This document shows, piece by piece, positions 7,158-9,768 of a DNA stretch of 9,768 bases (its first letter is position 1; the number at the start of each line of letters is the position of its first letter). Source of the DNA: an uncultured Peptococcaceae bacterium (GTDB lineage: Bacteria; Bacillota; Peptococcia; Peptococcales; Peptococcaceae); NCBI GenBank assembly GCA_900556545.1, contig USPE01000060.1:1-9768 (forward strand), given 5' to 3'. The notes beneath the pieces are model-generated. The model had not been told where the DNA came from. It saw nothing but the letters and a program-made list of their open reading frames with translations, and did not search any database. Made by a program: the position numbers and the translations under genes.

Positions 7158-9437
7158 ATGTTTCCTTGTTTGCCGTTAGAACAATTAGAGGCGTATTTTA
7201 CAAAAAACAGTCAGAGAACACAGCAGGGTGTTTATTTTTACAGAATTATAAATTATAGTACGGCAGTGGATTCTTTTTTGGTGCGTTATTTTCAGGAAGC
7301 CAGACAATATGGCGTGGTTTTAGAGGGAAAGTTGGCCAATCCTACAGGGCAGAATCTTGCTTATTATCGGGAAATGTTAGGGGATTTATTTGTTTTGCAG
7401 CCAGCCTTTTTTCAACAACAGCTTTCCAAATGGTTGCCTCGGTTGGAGCGCAGCCGGCAGCAGATAGTTGCGAACGCTATTTTTGATGTGCTGCAGGAAA
7501 TGGCTCGCAGTGGAAAAAATGAAAATATGCTGAAAAATGCATACATCAAATTTATGTGCTGGATGTATTATCGATTTGAACGGGTGCTGCATCTTTTGGG
7601 CAATGAAACTGTGCCAAAGATTCTTTATGAGGGTTCGGTCAGTTATTATGAGTTGGAAATGCTGCGGATTTTATCTGCTGCCGGCTGTGATATTGTCTTG
7701 CTGGACATACAGGGAGATCAAGCTTACCGCAAATTAGATCCGGATTCTAAGTATTCTCGTCTTTATGAGCAGCAGGGGACCGTTTTTCCTACTGATTACA
7801 GTATAAGAGAGCATGTTCGGCAGGCACAGATGTTGCAGCAGGCTGTGGGAGTGTCTGGCGGTGCATCTGGTCAGCAGCTGCCGGTTCCTTGTATCAATGC
7901 CTGGATGGCGGACGGCAATATATTGGAAGAACTACAAAAGCCGACGGCGCAGCGGGGCGAAGATAAGAATTTGTATTATACAGTATTTGCTAGAATTTGC
8001 GGTGTAGAGGAAAAAAATTCTTATAAAAATACATTGTTGCAGCTTTATCTACAGCTGACAGGAGCAGGACGACAGGTTTTGGTATTAGAACAGGAGATTC
8101 CACTGCCATCGCCGGAAGAAATACAAAAAATTCAGAGAAAACGGTATCAAAAACTGAATGAGATGTTGATGGATTTGTCACAGAATATTGTTTGTGCTGC
8201 ACCGCAGCTGCAACAAATCTTGCGGCAACAGTTTATCAGCTTTTTGCAAGAAGAAGCGGATGGTGACGATAAATTGAATCGTTGGTTAAATCGGGCGGTT
8301 TACTTGCTATGCTGGCTGCGTCGATATCAGGAACAGTTATTTGGCAATTGGCAATCCGACAGTTTGGGCGTATTTTTATATTTAAGTCCTTGTCAGGAAG
8401 AAACAGAGTTATTGTTTTTGAGATATTTATCTCGTTTACCGTTGGATATTGTGATTTTTTCACCAAATTTAAATTTGAATGGAGAAATGAAGGATAAATT
8501 CTTATATGAGAAGAAATATACTATATCTATGAATGTGGAGCAATATCCTACAGAAGGTGCAATACAATTGGGAACCGTTGCCTATCATGCCGAACAGGAA
8601 CTGACAGAAACCTTATATCAGGATAGTGGGCTATATCGGGAACAACAGTATGATAAGGCTAAAGCGGTGGCGCTGCAGACCATGTATGAAGAGATTTTCA
8701 TTTTATGGGAGCAGCAGGAGGCATATCGGCCTAACTTTGATGTGGTGCAGGACGAAGTGATCATGCCTGTACTTTTTGCCAAAGTTTCCGGTGTGAAAAA
8801 CGGGGAGGTTTCAGATTACTGGCGGGATATCAAAAAGTTATTGGTGAAGGATACGCTTCTCTACAATCAGGTGCCTATGATTCATCCGACTGATGAAAAC
8901 CCCGTAAAGCAGTACAGTACAGAATTTTTTCGCAATGGTACATTGCAGCGGCAAAAATTGAAACAGCACAAGGCATATTCTTATCAGTATCTGCGAGAAG
9001 AAATGCAAGATTATATGCTGGACAAGGTGCAGCAATTGATTGACTGGAAGTTGATACAAGGAACCTTTCAAAATGGAACAGAATATACCATTGTATCTAC
9101 GCTGCTGAATCTGGAAAAAAACATTGTGCGTCTGATTCAAAAAATGGATTTTACCAAATTGGCTCCTAAGTTGGTTTTGATTAATACTGGTGAAGCCGTT
9201 TATTCTCTGGAAGATAGCATTGTAATTGCATATTTGCATTTGCTTGGCTTTGATATTGTATTGTTTGTGCCGACAGGATACCGCAGTCTGGAACAATATT
9301 ACACACAGCCCATCCTGACAGAGCATGTGATTGGAGAATATTTATATGATTTAACTGTTCCGGCTAATTTAAGAGATGCTGTGTCTAAGCGGGGACGTCC
9401 ATCTTTGCGGGAGTTATTATTAGGGAGAGGAAGATAA
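7158..9437 (+). CDS. yceG: YceG-type protein of the tellurite/Ter stress operon
   Basis: A 759-residue protein that I assign to the Bacillus-type YceG family, known as a putative component of the Ter-linked biosynthetic module. It is unrelated to the E. coli MltG protein once also called YceG. The assignment rests on sequence features such as FYRIINYSTAVD (about 27-38), ILYEGSVSYYELEMLRIL (about 155-172) followed by GCDIVLLD, and the C-terminal LHLLGFDIVLFVPTGYRSLEQYY (about 690-713). It also rests on the following telA gene, an order matching yceG-yceH in B. subtilis. No enzymatic motif with an assignable reaction is visible. It has no signal peptide or membrane span and is probably cytoplasmic. 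Two segments, near the N-terminus and at the C-terminus, look like divergent copies of one alpha/beta unit. It is longer than the B. subtilis protein as I remember it (about 540 residues), with much of the extra length in a Gln- and Leu-rich middle. Its stop is 3 bases before telA, so the two are cotranscribed and possibly translationally coupled. Confidence 0.8.
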   Translation: MFPCLPLEQLEAYFTKNSQRTQQGVYFYRIINYSTAVDSFLVRYFQEARQYGVVLEGKLANPTGQNLAYYREMLGDLFVLQPAFFQQQLSKWLPRLERSRQQIVANAIFDVLQEMARSGKNENMLKNAYIKFMCWMYYRFERVLHLLGNETVPKILYEGSVSYYELEMLRILSAAGCDIVLLDIQGDQAYRKLDPDSKYSRLYEQQGTVFPTDYSIREHVRQAQMLQQAVGVSGGASGQQLPVPCINAWMADGNILEELQKPTAQRGEDKNLYYTVFARICGVEEKNSYKNTLLQLYLQLTGAGRQVLVLEQEIPLPSPEEIQKIQRKRYQKLNEMLMDLSQNIVCAAPQLQQILRQQFISFLQEEADGDDKLNRWLNRAVYLLCWLRRYQEQLFGNWQSDSLGVFLYLSPCQEETELLFLRYLSRLPLDIVIFSPNLNLNGEMKDKFLYEKKYTISMNVEQYPTEGAIQLGTVAYHAEQELTETLYQDSGLYREQQYDKAKAVALQTMYEEIFILWEQQEAYRPNFDVVQDEVIMPVLFAKVSGVKNGEVSDYWRDIKKLLVKDTLLYNQVPMIHPTDENPVKQYSTEFFRNGTLQRQKLKQHKAYSYQYLREEMQDYMLDKVQQLIDWKLIQGTFQNGTEYTIVSTLLNLEKNIVRLIQKMDFTKLAPKLVLINTGEAVYSLEDSIVIAYLHLLGFDIVLFVPTGYRSLEQYYTQPILTEHVIGEYLYDLTVPANLRDAVSKRGRPSLRELLLGRGR

Positions 9438-9440
9438 TAT

Positions 9441-9768
9441 ATGGCCATTGATTTTGGGCAAAAAAGCAGTAATTCGTCTGTTGCCGTACCTGTCACTGTT
9501 GAATTGGAAGTAGAGCCTTATGATATTGCGGCAGACAGAGCGCAGTTAAATCAAAAATATGTAAATTCAGCTGAGGTAGATGCGCTGACAAGTCAGATTG
9601 TGGTAGATGATTTGAACACCATTGTCACCTTTGGCAGCGCTGTTGCGGAACAGATTTCAAAAACATCTGATGTGGTACTGAACAGTATGAATATGAATCA
9701 GATTGATGAGTCCAGTGAGATGCTCAATCTGCTGGCAAAAATTATGGATCGTTTTGATATTGATGAAA
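9441..9768 (+). CDS. telA: Toxic anion resistance protein, TelA family (3' partial)
   Basis: The first 109 codons of a gene that runs off the window. The region around residues 58-109 has the typical TelA/YceH pattern: NTIVTFGSAVAEQISKTSD, then a stretch ending LLAKIMDRFDIDE. TelA proteins are soluble, largely helical, coiled-coil-prone proteins of roughly 350-400 residues linked to resistance to tellurite and other stresses; their biochemical role is not settled. The ATG at 9441 is preceded by a purine-rich AGGGAGAGGAAG (9422-9433) lying inside the end of yceG, with AGAGG 10 nt from the start. The 3-nt gap to yceG marks one operon. The first 40 or so residues are less conserved and acidic, as is usual for the family. 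Confidence 0.88.
   Translation, partial: MAIDFGQKSSNSSVAVPVTVELEVEPYDIAADRAQLNQKYVNSAEVDALTSQIVVDDLNTIVTFGSAVAEQISKTSDVVLNSMNMNQIDESSEMLNLLAKIMDRFDIDE

Noticed and set aside
8838..9326. Minus-strand open frame of 162 codons inside yceG.
   Set aside because: It is antisense to a conserved protein, has a Cys/Gln/Ile-rich composition typical of a shadow frame, no ribosome binding site that I can see and no recognisable motif.

Overview
The window looks like a chromosomal segment of a low-to-moderate GC member of the Bacillota (Firmicutes). By eye the GC content is around 40-45%. Genes are preceded by AAGGAG/AAGGTGG-type ribosome binding sites, intergenic hairpins end in T-runs, and two of the products (YceG and TelA/YceH types) belong to families typical of Firmicute stress operons. 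I cannot assign a genus from the sequence.

Layout. (1) At 2-643 is the 3' part of a VanY-type D,D-carboxypeptidase gene, closed by a hairpin with a T-run. (2) At 872-5740 is a 1622-residue multidomain protein. In order I read a YqeK-like HD phosphohydrolase domain, a long helical HEAT-like region, a NadD-like nucleotidyltransferase domain, a GNAT-like segment and a type I phosphoribosyltransferase-like domain. (3) At 5942-6934, on the minus strand, is a CitE/HpcH-HpaI-like C-C bond lyase, convergent with the giant gene; the two share a strong hairpin that can terminate from both sides. (4) A 223-bp divergent intergenic region (6935-7157) carries a good sigma-A-like promoter with a possible Fur/PerR-like site in its spacer. 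(5) At 7158-9437 is a YceG-type protein. Three bases later, at 9441, the start of a TelA (toxic anion resistance) gene runs off the window.

Together, genes 2-5 look like the biosynthetic arm of a tellurite/Ter-type stress system. A lyase, a phosphoribosyltransferase-like domain, a nucleotidyltransferase and an HD hydrolase occur beside YceG and TelA. Comparative genomics (Anantharaman, Iyer and Aravind) has proposed that such Ter-linked modules make a nucleoside-like metabolite; no product is visible from the sequence and the chemistry here is inference. The most unusual element is the fusion of most of this enzymology into one polypeptide, in which the nucleotidyltransferase and phosphoribosyltransferase signatures are each altered at normally conserved positions. 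No TerD/TerC-type gene lies in the window; if the assignment is right, they should lie just outside it or elsewhere in the genome. I see no transposon, CRISPR array, tRNA or rRNA.
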